Origin: Bacteroidaceae bacterium
GTDB taxonomy: Bacteria; Bacteroidota; Bacteroidia; Bacteroidales; Bacteroidaceae
Length of the DNA: 64,000 nt
Assembly (NCBI GenBank): GCA_017631315.1
Contig: JAGBTN010000015.1
Location: 219,936-283,935 of the forward strand
Direction of reading: 5' to 3'
Shown piece by piece: positions 63,911 through 64,000 of the stretch. The notes beneath the pieces are model-generated. The model saw only the letters and a list, made by a program, of their open reading frames with translations, was not told where the DNA came from and made no database searches. The translations under genes were made by a program, and so were the position numbers. Each line of letters starts with the position of its first letter. Position 1 is the first letter of the stretch.

Positions 63911-64000
<90 letters not shown>

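Overview
The window looks like a Prevotella-type Bacteroidales chromosome. The evidence is the many promoters with the Bacteroidetes -7 element TAnnTTTG (often TTTG about 20 nt upstream), a fused FeoA-FeoB, GH97 and GH2 secreted glycosidases, DUF349/DUF4833/DUF5686/DUF5053 proteins, T9SS-like secreted proteins, and the rsfS-ftsH-cdsA and rimP-nusA-infB clusters typical of the phylum. Most of it is housekeeping; accessory material is confined to a few spots.

Layout. 1-1.7 kb: birA-pyrH (minus). 1.9-6.7 kb: a secreted GH2 enzyme, then a GHMP sugar kinase paired with a sugar-1-phosphate nucleotidyltransferase. 6.7-16.8 kb: rimP-nusA-infB-cvpA followed by the sufBCDS iron-sulfur assembly operon. 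16.9-21.4 kb: GH97 glycosidase and PNPase (minus). 21.6-22.7 kb: a thioredoxin-fold lipoprotein without active-site cysteines. 22.7-25.1 kb: an AT-rich island with a coiled-coil Mrr-like nuclease, flanked on one side by a fused scar of the DUF4833 and DUF5686 genes whose intact copies lie on the other side. 28-32.6 kb: GNAT protein, DUF349 protein, CorA. 33-36.8 kb: two tRNA-Gln, rsfS-ftsH-cdsA, tRNA-Leu, then an AT-rich patch with a DUF5053 protein and a zinc-ribbon protein. 38-43.8 kb: a TIM-barrel secreted protein, cysK, a Cys-rich FeoB partner and FeoAB. 44.2-48 kb: Nudix hydrolase, acyltransferase, LicD, HD/OB nuclease-like protein, TadA. 48-57 kb: secreted proteins, an M20 peptidase, acyl-CoA ligase, prfB (RF2), a CYTH protein and a small orphan peptide. 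57-63.5 kb: metG and a two-gene secreted glycosidase/beta-helix operon. The right edge enters a 5S rRNA gene on the minus strand.

The most unusual signal is between the genes. Nine intergenic loci hold arrays with an exact 22-nt period in which an 8-bp core, usually the palindrome GGTTAACC, is followed by a 14-nt spacer that tends to be an inverted repeat around GGC. Three more loci hold a second family with different palindromic cores (CTGCAG, CACGTG, ACGCGT) but the same 22-nt period and similar GGC-centred spacers. The arrays lie between genes of every relative orientation and in two places touch coding sequence. I know of no described element with this design. Other points of interest are a 13-mer (CCCATTTCATCGG) that recurs in unrelated genes in different frames, a 62-aa peptide ending in VWDEQW, dispersed repeats translated in frame inside cdsA and feoAB, and a change of codon use inside nusA.
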